Source: Nitrospirota bacterium (lineage in GTDB: Bacteria; Nitrospirota; Leptospirillia; Leptospirillales; Leptospirillaceae). Taken from it: a DNA stretch of 37,181 nt. Under the pieces are notes generated by a model. That model had not been told where the DNA came from. It ran no database searches and worked only from the letters and a program-made list of their open reading frames with translations. Numbering within the stretch: the first letter of the stretch is position 1; every line of letters begins with the position of its first letter. The stretch covers positions 1 through 37,181 of the forward strand of contig JAKAYA010000018.1 in assembly GCA_021826965.1 (NCBI GenBank). Reading direction: 5' to 3'. Of the stretch, positions 24,429 to 33,175 are shown in pieces. The position numbers and the translations under genes were made by a program.

Positions 24429-25132
24429 GATTCCCCTCCTGCTTCCTTTTTCCGCCCTCTTTTTTCGGCCAACCCCCCTTTGCCCTGACGTTCGCGCAGC
24501 TTCTCCATAACCTCCGCCCAGGACGCCCCTGTTTTCTCCAGCGCAACAGCAATATGAAACAAAAGATCAGCCCATTCCGAAATCTGCCGATCGTGCGACT
24601 CCACCAGAGACGACACAGTAACCTCAAAGGCCTCTTCCGTCATTTTTTTCAACACCCGAGAGACATCGGACTTCAAGAGAGCCGCTGTATATGATTCTGC
24701 TGGATCCCCATCCCTTCGTTCCCGGATAACCGACAGGAGACTCGCCCAGACTTCAAAGGGAGGCGTCTTTCCTTCCGGTGCAACGGATCCGTCGAAACAG
24801 GAGATCGCTCCCGTATGACAGGTCGGACCTTCCGGCTTTGCGAGCACGAGAATTGTGTCCAGATCACAATCCGTCCGAACCTCCACGACATCCAGACCGT
24901 TTCCAGATGTTTCCCCCTTGACCCATAACTTATTCCGAGAACGGCTGAAAAACGTCACTTTTCCGGTCGACCGCGTTTTTTCGAAAGCCTCACGGTTCAT
25001 GTACCCGAGCATCAGGACTTTGCCGGTCTCCCAATGCTGGACAATTGCCGGTATGAGGTCCGCTCCTCGAAAAATTTCCTCGTCAGACATGACAGTATTC
25101 CCCTTTCCGGGAATCGTCTCCGGAATGCTCAA
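24425..25132 (-). CDS. hisIE: Bifunctional phosphoribosyl-AMP cyclohydrolase / phosphoribosyl-ATP diphosphatase
   Basis: 235 aa. Carries out steps 2 and 3 of histidine synthesis. HisI covers ~18-120: DLIPAIVQHWETGKVLMLGYMN, FFSRSRNKLWVKGETSGN, and the metal motif RTDCDLDTILVLAKPEGPTCHTG. HisE covers ~125-215: LLSVIRERRDGDPAESYTAALLK and KMTEEAFEVTVSSL. The final residues are a basic tail. The TTG start forms a TTGA overlap with the hisF stop; an ATG at 25090 is a possible alternative start. Fused HisIE is usual in many bacteria. Confidence 0.94.
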   Translation of the reverse strand: MSIPETIPGKGNTVMSDEEIFRGADLIPAIVQHWETGKVLMLGYMNREAFEKTRSTGKVTFFSRSRNKLWVKGETSGNGLDVVEVRTDCDLDTILVLAKPEGPTCHTGAISCFDGSVAPEGKTPPFEVWASLLSVIRERRDGDPAESYTAALLKSDVSRVLKKMTEEAFEVTVSSLVESHDRQISEWADLLFHIAVALEKTGASWAEVMEKLRERQGKGGLAEKRGRKKEAGGES

Positions 25133-25896
25133 GAAACCTTCCGGACAGGACGGACGGCCACACCCCGTTCCAAAAGATATTTTTTTAACTGCGGAACGGA
25201 CAGTTCCCCGAAATGGAAAAGACTCGCCGCAAGCGCCGCATCGGCCCCGGAGAGAAAGGCTTCTCGGAAATGCTCCATCGAACCGGCACCACCCGATGCG
25301 ATCACCGGCACCCTCACACGACGGGTAACAGCATCGATCAGGGCCACGTCATAGCCCATTCCTGTCCCGTCCTGATCGATCGACGTCAAGAGAATCTCTC
25401 CGGCTCCAAGAGAAACTCCCTTTTCGATCCAGTCCAGTGCATCAAGCCCTGTCGGCTCGGTTCCTCCCCGGGTATAGACACGATAGCGCGTTCCCTCTTT
25501 TCGCACGTCGACGGCAAGAACAATACACTGGGTGCCAAACATCCGGGCGCCCTCCTGCAAAAGGTCGGGTCGGGCGATAGCGGAGGAGTTCACCGATACT
25601 TTGTCCGCTCCCGCCAGAAGGAGATTGCGCATATCTTTCAGGGTCCGGACTCCCCCCCCAACTGTCAGGGGGAGAAAAACGGCCTCCGCAGTTTTACGGA
25701 CAACCGACAGAAGAGTTTCTCTCTCTTCCAGTGTTGCCCCGATATCCAGGAGGCATATTTCGTCCGCTTCCATCCGGTCATACAGTTTCGCCACGGAGAC
25801 CGGATCCCCCGCATCCACCAGATTTCCGAAACGAACCCCTTTCACAACTCTCCCCGCCTTCATGTCCAGACAGGGGATAATTCTTTTAAGAAGCAC
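25129..25896 (-). CDS. hisF: Imidazole glycerol phosphate synthase cyclase subunit
   Basis: 255 aa. With HisH it converts PRFAR and ammonia to IGP and AICAR. TIM barrel: LLKRIIPCLDMKAGRVVKGV at the N-terminus with catalytic Asp (CLD), LPLTVGGGVRT, GADKVSVNSSA, AVDVRKEG, EILLTSIDQDGTGMGYD with the second catalytic Asp, VIASGGAG. The GTG at 25896 follows GGGAGG with good spacing and overlaps the end of hisA by 11 bases; a TTG 21 bases upstream is less likely. Confidence 0.96.
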   Translation of the reverse strand: MLLKRIIPCLDMKAGRVVKGVRFGNLVDAGDPVSVAKLYDRMEADEICLLDIGATLEERETLLSVVRKTAEAVFLPLTVGGGVRTLKDMRNLLLAGADKVSVNSSAIARPDLLQEGARMFGTQCIVLAVDVRKEGTRYRVYTRGGTEPTGLDALDWIEKGVSLGAGEILLTSIDQDGTGMGYDVALIDAVTRRVRVPVIASGGAGSMEHFREAFLSGADAALAASLFHFGELSVPQLKKYLLERGVAVRPVRKVS

Positions 25897-26629
25897 CCCG
25901 GGAGCCTCCCGATCCAATTCCGAGAAGCCGAAGCGCTTCGGTCAGATCCATTTCACCGGTGTAAATCGCTTTACCGACAATCGCCCCGTCCACTCCGATC
26001 TCGCGAAGACGGGCAATGTCGGCAATGTCGCGGATTCCGCCGCTGGCGATCACAGGGACGCGGATTGTCCTTTTCAGGACCTCGTACCGCCCGAAGTTGG
26101 GCCCTGTCAACAGACCGTCACGATGGATGTCTGTATAAACAAACCCCCGGACGCCCAGTTCCGACATCCGGACCATCACCTCCAGGGGGTCCCGGGTATC
26201 GACGTCAAGCCATCCGTTTACCGCCAGAGACTCGTCTTTCACGTCAATACCCACGTAAAAGAGGTCCGGATGTTTCTCGATCATTCTTCCGAGGAAGACC
26301 GGATCCTTGATGGCTGCCGTACCGAGGATCAGACGGGAGACACCCGCGTCATAATAGAAGGCAGCGATCTCCTTCGAGCGGACACCCCCTCCCACCTGAA
26401 CAAACCCGTCAAAAGCCCGGACGATTTCCCGGATAAGGGGTCTATTGACCGGAATGCCTTCCCGGGCTCCGTCCAGATCAACGACATGCAGGTGCTGGAC
26501 CCCTCTTTCCCGAAAACCGAGCGCTGTCCGGACAGGATCATCTCCATAGACGGTTTCCTGATCGAAGCGGCCCTGGGTCAGACGAACGACTTTTCCGTTC
26601 CGGATGTCAATGGCTGGATAGAGATGCAT
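25886..26629 (-). CDS. hisA: ProFAR isomerase (1-(5-phosphoribosyl)-AICAR isomerase)
   Basis: 247 aa. Step 4 of histidine synthesis, an Amadori isomerisation. YPAIDIRNGKVVRLTQG places catalytic Asp near residue 7, VQVGGGVRS and GTAAIKDP are barrel phosphate-binding segments, and VYTDIHRDGLLTGPN carries the second catalytic Asp; VIASGGI follows. The ATG at 26629 lies 23 bases inside hisH. The final residues GSGGSRGAS are a short non-conserved tail that overlaps hisF. Confidence 0.96.
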   Translation of the reverse strand: MHLYPAIDIRNGKVVRLTQGRFDQETVYGDDPVRTALGFRERGVQHLHVVDLDGAREGIPVNRPLIREIVRAFDGFVQVGGGVRSKEIAAFYYDAGVSRLILGTAAIKDPVFLGRMIEKHPDLFYVGIDVKDESLAVNGWLDVDTRDPLEVMVRMSELGVRGFVYTDIHRDGLLTGPNFGRYEVLKRTIRVPVIASGGIRDIADIARLREIGVDGAIVGKAIYTGEMDLTEALRLLGIGSGGSRGAS

Positions 26630-27242
26630 GATGGACCTTTCCAAAATTCCGGAGGATCAGGATCCCGGCATCCTGACTTTTTTCGGGATGAAACTGGACG
26701 CCCAGGGTGGTCCCTTTCCCGACAACGGACGGAAAGATCTCCTGGTACTCTGTTGTCCCGATCACGTCTTCCTTTCGGGAATCCCAGACATGGTAGGAAT
26801 GGACAAAATAGAACTCTGCCATATCGGGCAGATGTTCCCGAATTGGATGGTTTTCCAGAAAATGGACCTGGTTCCAGCCGACATGAGGCACCTTGCTGAT
26901 ATCCGGAGAGAAAGGAACAACCTTTCCGGACAACAGTCCCAATCCTTCATGAGGACCAAACTCTTCTCCAACCTCGAAGAGCAGCTGCAGGCCGAGACAA
27001 ATTCCCAATAGCGGTTTCCGCCGATCAGACCATTCCCGCAGGAAGGAAACAAATCCACGTTCTTGCAGATGACGCATCCCTTCTCCAAAAGCCCCGACAC
27101 CCGGAAGCACAATCCGCTTTGCCGGAAGAGCTTCCGAAGGTGACGAGGCCAGGTATGGAAGATGGCCAGCCACTTCCAGCGCCTTTACCACGGAAAACAG
27201 GTTTCCCATTCCGTAATCGATGACGCACGTTTCCCGACTCAT
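26607..27242 (-). CDS. hisH: Imidazole glycerol phosphate synthase glutaminase subunit
   Basis: 211 aa. Glutaminase that feeds ammonia to HisF. Class I amidotransferase triad: C82 in GICLGLQLLFE, H185 and E187 in QFHPEKS. YGMGNLFSVVKALE and LPGVGAFGEGM are the usual N-terminal segments. The ATG start overlaps the hisB stop (ATGA), and the 3' end overlaps hisA. Confidence 0.96.
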   Translation of the reverse strand: MSRETCVIDYGMGNLFSVVKALEVAGHLPYLASSPSEALPAKRIVLPGVGAFGEGMRHLQERGFVSFLREWSDRRKPLLGICLGLQLLFEVGEEFGPHEGLGLLSGKVVPFSPDISKVPHVGWNQVHFLENHPIREHLPDMAEFYFVHSYHVWDSRKEDVIGTTEYQEIFPSVVGKGTTLGVQFHPEKSQDAGILILRNFGKVHHASLSSH

Positions 27243-27871
27243 GCCTCTAAAGTTCCTTTTGTGGAAGGAACACCGCTTCTGCGGTGGTCCACCGTCGTCG
27301 CTTCCCGAAGGGCACGGGCCAACGACTTGAAAAGCGCTTCGGATTTATGATGAAGATTGCGGCCATAAATCACCCGTGTATGTAGAGTCGTCCGACTCCT
27401 CGTAACCCACGCCTGCAAAAAGTCCTGTATGAGGTCAGGATCAAATGCACCTATCCGTTCACCGCGCTCAAAGGGAAATTCATGAACAAGAAATGGTCTC
27501 CCAGACAAATCGACGACTGTTTCTGCCAAAGTTTCATCAAGTGGCACTCTCGCCTGACCAAACCGGTGGACGCCATTGCGATTTCCCAGCGCCTGATCGA
27601 ACAACTCACCGAGAACCAGCCCCGCATCTTCCACGGTGTGGTGCAGGTCGATCTCGAGATCTCCCTTCGCTTCAAGGGTGATATCGAACAAACCGTGCCG
27701 GGAAAGCTGGTCGAGCATGTGATCCAGAAAGGGGATACCCGTCAGAATATGCGACACACCCGTTCCGTCGAGGTCCAGCGAACCCCGGAGGAATGTCTCC
27801 TTTGTCCTGCGTTCGACAGAGGCTTTTCGAGCGATCGATTCACCCGTCCGGATCCGATTCTCCTCTTTCAT
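27239..27871 (-). CDS. hisB: Imidazoleglycerol-phosphate dehydratase
   Basis: 210 aa, dehydratase domain only; no histidinol-phosphate phosphatase domain. Dehydrates IGP (step 6). Manganese-binding motifs DHMLDQLSRHG, DLHHTVEDAGLVLGE and HHKSEALFKSLARAL are all present. The ATG overlaps the hisC stop (ATGA), and the GGAGG just before it is almost touching the start, so re-initiation from hisC translation is likely. The N-terminal ~18 residues are variable. Confidence 0.96.
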   Translation of the reverse strand: MKEENRIRTGESIARKASVERRTKETFLRGSLDLDGTGVSHILTGIPFLDHMLDQLSRHGLFDITLEAKGDLEIDLHHTVEDAGLVLGELFDQALGNRNGVHRFGQARVPLDETLAETVVDLSGRPFLVHEFPFERGERIGAFDPDLIQDFLQAWVTRSRTTLHTRVIYGRNLHHKSEALFKSLARALREATTVDHRRSGVPSTKGTLEA

Positions 27872-28947
27872 CCTCCAACCCCTTCCCGAAGTGCTTTCAA
27901 AAAACTTCCGTTCTCCTCACCGGTTCCCACCGTGACACGCAGCGTTCCCTCCAGAAGCGGGTGGTGACCACTGACATCCCGGACCAGTACTCCCTTTTCC
28001 AGCAACCTCCGGAAAAGGACGGGAGGGGGAACCCCTTTCACCCTGAACAAGATGAAATTTGCCCGGGAAGGAACAGGCGAGACTCCGGGAATCGATTGCA
28101 TCCCGCTAAACAATTGATCTCTCAAGAGGCAGATTTCTTCCACCTGTTTTTCCAGGAGCGGGTAGACGTCCCTCATCAAAAGGACAGCGGCGCGTTGGGT
28201 CAGGGAATCCATGTTGTAGGGGAGACGGAGAACGTCCAGAAGCTGGACAAGCGGTTCGGGAGCAACCAGAAATCCCAATCGAAGTCCGGCTAGTCCCATC
28301 TTGGAAAACGTTCGCAACACCAGGACATCCTCTCCGCCGGCCTCCGACAAGGCTGTTTCCCCATGAAAAGGGTAATAGGCTTCGTCCAGCAGTGTGACAA
28401 ATCCATATTCCCGGGCGATTTTTGCGGCACGAAAAACCGTTTTCAACGGACAGGCAACTCCGGTCGGATTGTTTGGAGAGGCCAGCACCAGTATTCCGGG
28501 TGGTTCCCGCGACAGGACGGACGGAAGGATTTCCGGGTCAAAGGAATAATCCGGATTCAAAGGAAATCCCTTGAAGGATCTTTGGACGGTCCCTGCAATG
28601 ATCCGGTACATGGAGAACGTCGGTTCGGGAGTGACAATGGTCCCTTTCGTCGCCAGAAAAAGATTCAGAAGGATTTCGTCCGATCCGTTGCCGAAAAACA
28701 GTTTTTCCGGTACAACCCCGATCAGACGAGACGCTTCAAGGCGAAGATCTGTCGCCCGGGGGTCAGGATAGCGGTTCAGGGAGATGGTCGAGACGGCTTT
28801 CGCCAGTTCCTGTCGGACCGGATCCGGGAGTCCGAACGGATTTTCCATCGCATCAAGCTTGATGGTTCCATCCGGAGCCTCAAGAACGCTATATCCGGTG
28901 GCTGTTCTCAAATCATCACGCACCCAGGACATCGGATCAGGCACCAC
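27868..28947 (-). CDS. hisC: Histidinol-phosphate aminotransferase
   Basis: 359 aa. PLP enzyme converting imidazole acetol-phosphate to histidinol phosphate. LDAMENPFGLP, RYPDPRATDLRLEASR, GNGSDEILLNLF, ASPNNPTG, LLDEAYYPF and the PLP lysine in RTFSKMGLAGLRLGF are the fold type I landmarks, in the expected order. The GTG at 28947 follows GGGGGAGG at ideal spacing and overlaps hisD by 11 bases; the ATG at 28932 is an alternative. The frame is open far upstream only as a shadow of hisD. Confidence 0.95.
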   Translation of the reverse strand: MVPDPMSWVRDDLRTATGYSVLEAPDGTIKLDAMENPFGLPDPVRQELAKAVSTISLNRYPDPRATDLRLEASRLIGVVPEKLFFGNGSDEILLNLFLATKGTIVTPEPTFSMYRIIAGTVQRSFKGFPLNPDYSFDPEILPSVLSREPPGILVLASPNNPTGVACPLKTVFRAAKIAREYGFVTLLDEAYYPFHGETALSEAGGEDVLVLRTFSKMGLAGLRLGFLVAPEPLVQLLDVLRLPYNMDSLTQRAAVLLMRDVYPLLEKQVEEICLLRDQLFSGMQSIPGVSPVPSRANFILFRVKGVPPPVLFRRLLEKGVLVRDVSGHHPLLEGTLRVTVGTGEENGSFLKALREGVGG

Positions 28948-30277
28948 TGGAAATCCTCCCCCGTTCTTCAAGCCTTGCGAGTGCGGAACGCGCATGTCCT
29001 TCCAGTCCCTCCAGTCGGGCCAGTGCAGCGGTGGCCAGCACAACGTCTTTCCTTTCCCGGCTTGAAGAAAATCCTGCGAGAAGACTGGTGCGTTTTGTGA
29101 ACGTTTCGATCGAAACAGGAGAGGAAAACCGTGCCGATCCGTTTGTCGGCAGCACATGACTTGGACCGAAACAATAATCGCCGAACGCCTCTGCCATGTC
29201 GGATCCCACAAAAACTGCTCCGGCATTTCGGACATCACCCAACCATTTTTGAGGATCTTCCAGATGAAGTTCCAGATGTTCTGGCGCGACAAGATCCGAA
29301 ATCTCAATGGCTTTTTCCACAGAAGGAACGACCAGAATGAAGCCAAATCTCAAGAGGGATTCTTCAGCAATCTTCCGGCGGGGCAGTTCAGCTACTTGCC
29401 GCTCGAGTTCTTCGATGACGGCCCGTCCCAATCCGGGTTCCGTCACGATCAATACAGCAGAGGCCTGAGCATCATGTTCCGCCTGAGCCAGCATATCCGC
29501 TGCCAGCCAGTCGGCGCGAGCAGAGCGGTCTGCCACAATCAGAACTTCCGTCGGACCCGCGATCATATCGATGTCCACCTCACCGAAAACCTGGCGTTTC
29601 GCTTCAGCCACGTATCGGTTGCCTGGCCCAACGATCTTGTCAACACGAGAAATGGTCCCGGTGCCATAGGCCATTGCACCAATCGACTGGACCCCTCCTA
29701 CCTGATAGACTTCCCGAACGCCGGAAACATGAAAGGCTGCCAATATCGCCTCCGGAATTCCAGCGGGGCCTGCCGGAGAAACGCCGACAATTTCCCGGAC
29801 CCCGGCCACTTTTGCAACGACAGCCGTCATCAGCACAGTCGATGGATAGGCCGCGGTCCCTCCGGGAACATAAATACCGACACGACGAAGCGGTCGAACC
29901 AGTATCCCGGCCCGACCGGGAGACGAGGAACCCCCCGCAAGGACATTTTCCCGGAGGGTTTCATGAAATTCCTCTATCCGGTTTTTTGCAAAAACAAGGG
30001 CATTGCGGACTTCCGGGTCCAGCGTTCCGAACGCGTCCTCCATCTGGCGAGCCGCAACTTTCAGATCTGGCAATTCTCCCCGGAAACCGTCGAGATCCCG
30101 GGCATAGCGCAAGAGAGCAGTGTCTCCATCCCGACGAACGTCGTCCAGGATGGAACGGACCCGAGCGCGAACGCTCTCTCCTTCTACGTCCTGACCCCTC
30201 AGGAAAATCGGAGAAAGGATGCTCCGGGCCTCTTCAGCTGTCCCCGGGGTAAAGAGGCGGGACGAAAGATCTGCCAT
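28937..30277 (-). CDS. hisD: Histidinol dehydrogenase
   Basis: 446 aa. NAD-dependent two-step oxidation of histidinol to histidine, the last step of the pathway. RPLRRVGIYVPGGTAAYPSTVLM, VGPGNRYVAEAKR, VDIDMIAGPTEVL, QAEHDAQASAVL and the zinc and catalytic segments APEHLELH and SHVLPTNGSARFSSP are intact. The ATG at 30277 is 35 bases after hisG. The C-terminus, rich in Ala/Arg/Glu, runs 11 bases into hisC. Confidence 0.96.
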   Translation of the reverse strand: MADLSSRLFTPGTAEEARSILSPIFLRGQDVEGESVRARVRSILDDVRRDGDTALLRYARDLDGFRGELPDLKVAARQMEDAFGTLDPEVRNALVFAKNRIEEFHETLRENVLAGGSSSPGRAGILVRPLRRVGIYVPGGTAAYPSTVLMTAVVAKVAGVREIVGVSPAGPAGIPEAILAAFHVSGVREVYQVGGVQSIGAMAYGTGTISRVDKIVGPGNRYVAEAKRQVFGEVDIDMIAGPTEVLIVADRSARADWLAADMLAQAEHDAQASAVLIVTEPGLGRAVIEELERQVAELPRRKIAEESLLRFGFILVVPSVEKAIEISDLVAPEHLELHLEDPQKWLGDVRNAGAVFVGSDMAEAFGDYCFGPSHVLPTNGSARFSSPVSIETFTKRTSLLAGFSSSRERKDVVLATAALARLEGLEGHARSALARLEERGRISSGA

Positions 30278-30312
30278 TACCGGCTCTCCAATTCTATGGG
30301 GGGAGAAAAGCG

Positions 30313-30969
30313 CTACCCCTCCGAAATGACCCGTTCTTTCGACAGGAACGGGAGAATCCGGTCCATGAACAGTCGGATTCTGTCATTCTTCAGCGACCAT
30401 GATGCCCTGTTGACGACCAGTCTCGCCGTCGATACAAGAATTTCTTCCCGGATTTCCATCTGGTTTTCCCGAAGCGTTTTCCCCGTTGCAACAAGATCGA
30501 CAATCTGGTCCGCCATTCCCACTTTGGGCGCCAGTTCCAGGGAACCATAAAGCTTCAGGATTTCAACCGACATTCCGCGTTCGAGAAAAAACTGTTCCGC
30601 CAGTCTCGGATATTTGGTAGCCACGCGAACAGGCCTGGAAACAGGCACGGAAGGAAGGCCCGACGGAGCTGCAACCACAAGCCGACAAAGACCGAACTTC
30701 AAATCAAGAGGTTCAAGAACGTGTCGCCCCTGCTCCAGAATCAGGTCGAGCCCAACCACACCCATGTCCGCCCCTCCGTGTTCGACGTAAGACAGAACAT
30801 CGGCTCCACGGATCATCAGAACCCGGAGTGTGCCATCGGCGGAATCAAAAGTCAGTTTTCTGGACTTGGAAGACAATCCCTGAAAGATGTACCCGGCAGA
30901 TTCAAGCAATATGCAGGCATCATCGAACATTTTTCCTTTGGGCAATGCCAGAACCAGTGGGGTCGTTAT
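30313..30969 (-). CDS. hisG: ATP phosphoribosyltransferase, short form, non-canonical start
   Basis: 218 aa from an ATA at 30969, or 210 aa from a TTG at 30945. First, committed step of histidine synthesis. LALPKGKMFDDACILLESAG opens the protein, RGADVLSYVEHGGADMGVVGLD is the substrate loop, and ATKYPRLAEQFF and GSLELAPKVGMADQIVDLVATGKTLREN complete it. It lacks the C-terminal regulatory domain, so it is the HisGS type that works with HisZ; no hisZ is in the window. Family members begin 6-8 residues before ALPKG with a beta strand, present here as TTPLVLALPKG, but with no ATG/GTG/TTG. A strong GGGGAGGAG lies 5 nt before the ATA, which overlaps the murA stop as ATAA. Confidence 0.93.
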   Translation of the reverse strand: MTTPLVLALPKGKMFDDACILLESAGYIFQGLSSKSRKLTFDSADGTLRVLMIRGADVLSYVEHGGADMGVVGLDLILEQGRHVLEPLDLKFGLCRLVVAAPSGLPSVPVSRPVRVATKYPRLAEQFFLERGMSVEILKLYGSLELAPKVGMADQIVDLVATGKTLRENQMEIREEILVSTARLVVNRASWSLKNDRIRLFMDRILPFLSKERVISEG

Positions 30970-32288
30970 GATATCTCCTCCCCACGAATTCTCTTGATCC
31001 GGGCGCCGATACTCTCCAGTTTCGTTTCGATCTTTTCATAGCCGCGATCAATATGATACACCCGCTGAATCTCGGATTCTCCTTTTGCGATCAGCGCAGC
31101 CAACACCAATCCTGCAGAGGCTCTCAAATCGGAAGCCATGACGGATGCGCCTTCGAGATGCGCCCCACCGCGCACAAAAGCCCGAGATCCATGAATATCA
31201 ATATTTGCTCCCATCCGGTTCATTTCCATCACATGGGTAAATCGGTTTTCAAAAACTGTCTCCACGACCGTCGAAGGGCCTTCGGCGATCGCCATGATCG
31301 GAAGAATCTGGGCTTGCATATCTGTCGGAAAACCCGGGTAGGGTTCTGTGCGGGCAGAGGTTCCCCGGGGGTTCAGGATGCGACTTATCGAAATCGATCC
31401 GTGATCTTCCTGAAAATCGGCTCCCATTTCTCGCAAGGTTATCAACAAGGAATCGAGACAGGAAACATCGACATTATGAATGGTCAACCTGTCTCCCAGA
31501 AGCGCTCCAGCAACAAGAAACGTCCCCGCTTCGATTCTGTCACTCATGACAGTATGTGAAGCTTCAATGAGGTTTTCCACTCCTGTCACCTTCAAGGATG
31601 ATGTTCCTATCCCTTCGATACGGGCTCCTCGAGCATTCAGCGAAATTGCCAAATCGCTCACTTCCGGCTCCTGCGCCGCATTGAATATCCGGGTCGATCC
31701 ACGTGCCAGGGTGGCGGCCATCAGAATGTTTTCTGTTCCAGTCACAGTCGGATAGGGTAAATGAATGTCACACCCGGACAGTCCGCTCGTATGCGCATCA
31801 ATATATCCGTGATCGATCGAAATCTTCGCACCCATACGGACAAAGGCATTCAGATGGATATCAACCGGCCTGGCGCCGATCAGACATCCTCCTGGAAGAG
31901 AGACCCGCGCCCTTTTCCGCTTGGCAAGAAGCGGACCCAGACAAAGGACGGAAGCCCGCATGGTCCGCACAAGGTCGTAAGGGGCCTCATGAGCCGACAC
32001 ACTCTCTTCCGACAAGCGGTATTTTCCAGCCCACTCTTCACTTGCGGAAGAGATAGAGCTGTTTTCCCTGTGTTCTTCCGGGTTGACCGAAAGTGGCTGC
32101 GCACGGATACCCAGTTGAGAGAGGAGGGAGAAAGCTGTCCGGATATCCCTCAGAGACGGAACATTCCCTATGACAAGACCTCCTCCCAAAAGGGAGGAAA
32201 AAAGGATAGGGAGAGCGGAATTCTTTGATCCGGAAACTTTCACCTCTCCCCGCAGCGGGGAGCCTCCGACGATATGAAAACGATCCAA
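30966..32288 (-). CDS. murA: UDP-N-acetylglucosamine 1-carboxyvinyltransferase
   Basis: 440 aa. First committed step of peptidoglycan precursor synthesis, target of fosfomycin. K22 in SGSKNSALPIL, the catalytic C135 in LPGGCLIGARPVDIHL (the fosfomycin-sensitive cysteine), GTENILMAATLA, SDRIEAGTFLVAGAL and the PTDMQAQ segment are all present. The TTG at 32288 was chosen because it gives MDRFHIVGGSPLRGEV, the normal N-terminus, with AAAGG upstream; prmC ends 5 bases before. A ~25-residue insertion (NPEEHRENSSISSASEEWAG, ~69-88) in the first domain is longer than in common homologues. Its stop overlaps the hisG start. Confidence 0.95.
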   Translation of the reverse strand: MDRFHIVGGSPLRGEVKVSGSKNSALPILFSSLLGGGLVIGNVPSLRDIRTAFSLLSQLGIRAQPLSVNPEEHRENSSISSASEEWAGKYRLSEESVSAHEAPYDLVRTMRASVLCLGPLLAKRKRARVSLPGGCLIGARPVDIHLNAFVRMGAKISIDHGYIDAHTSGLSGCDIHLPYPTVTGTENILMAATLARGSTRIFNAAQEPEVSDLAISLNARGARIEGIGTSSLKVTGVENLIEASHTVMSDRIEAGTFLVAGALLGDRLTIHNVDVSCLDSLLITLREMGADFQEDHGSISISRILNPRGTSARTEPYPGFPTDMQAQILPIMAIAEGPSTVVETVFENRFTHVMEMNRMGANIDIHGSRAFVRGGAHLEGASVMASDLRASAGLVLAALIAKGESEIQRVYHIDRGYEKIETKLESIGARIKRIRGEEIS

Positions 32289-32293
32289 CCCGA

Positions 32294-33175
32294 TCAGCCT
32301 TTCGTCCAGAGAACGATACGATCGCGCCCGAATACGTCCGGAAAAACACTTGGAGCGCCACAACCTGGAACAAAACCTTCCTTCGACCGAAAAAAATCTC
32401 CCTGGTCAGCCCCGATCTCTGCCACAGCTCTCCCACCGTCCGACAGGAGCCAAGGCAGAGCGATCATAAGACGACGATAGAACATCAGTCCGTCCGGACC
32501 TCCGTCCAGGGCTTCTCCCGGTTCATGGAGGGAAATTTCCGGCTCTAATGCCGAAAGATCCCCGGAAGGAATATAGGGTGGATTGGAAACCACGAGATCG
32601 AACCTTCCCGGCGAACCGATCATCTCGGTCCAGTCCCCCTGTACGAACCGGATACGGGAACGCACTCCTAAAACATCGGCGTTTCTCGCCGAAACCTGCA
32701 AAGGAACTTTCATGCGGTCGATTGAAAGGCAATGTGCCGTCGGAAAACGCTTGAGGAGAGAAATCCCCAGTACCCCTGTCCCACATCCCAAGTCCAGTAT
32801 CCATACAGGTCTACGAGATGCAAACACCTCCTCAACCTTTTCCACGAGAGATTCCGTTTCCGGTCGTGGAATCAGGACGCCGGGAACAACTTCGTATCGA
32901 TCGCCCATAAATGGAACGGTTCCCGTGATCAGATGGAACGGTTCTCGTTGGCGCCGTCTCTCGATCCATGACCGATATCGATGCGACACGCTATCCGGCA
33001 GAATTTCCCTGTCTCTTGTCCAAGGAGCCAGAGGATCCTCCAGAATTTCGGCCAGAAGCCGACGGGATTCACGACCAGCTCCTTCCGGAAGACAGTCGAG
33101 CATTTCCTCTCCCCACTGAATCCACTCAATGATCCGGCTTCCGGATCCTGGAACCGCCATAGTCGCCACAATCAC
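32294..33175 (-). CDS. prmC: Peptide chain release factor N5-glutamine methyltransferase
   Basis: 293 aa. Methylates the Gln of the GGQ motif in release factors; the substrate gene prfA is directly upstream. An N-terminal helical domain (~15-110, ending [15 protein letters not shown]) binds the release factor. Then [15 protein letters not shown], the SAM motif [15 protein letters not shown] and the catalytic [10 protein letters not shown] follow. The GTG start overlaps the prfA stop (GTGA); an ATG five codons later is possible. Confidence 0.95.
   Translation of the reverse strand: MIVATMAVPGSGSRIIEWIQWGEEMLDCLPEGAGRESRRLLAEILEDPLAPWTRDREILPDSVSHRYRSWIERRRQREPFHLITGTVPFMGDRYEVVPGVLIPRPETESLVEKVEEVFASRRPVWILDLGCGTGVLGISLLKRFPTAHCLSIDRMKVPLQVSARNADVLGVRSRIRFVQGDWTEMIGSPGRFDLVVSNPPYIPSGDLSALEPEISLHEPGEALDGGPDGLMFYRRLMIALPWLLSDGGRAVAEIGADQGDFFRSKEGFVPGCGAPSVFPDVFGRDRIVLWTKG

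Noticed and set aside
13444-33175. Search for CRISPR arrays, prophage genes, toxin-antitoxin pairs or defence genes
   Set aside because: No repeated spacers, no integrase or phage structural motifs, and no unexplained accessory block; the interior is core genome.
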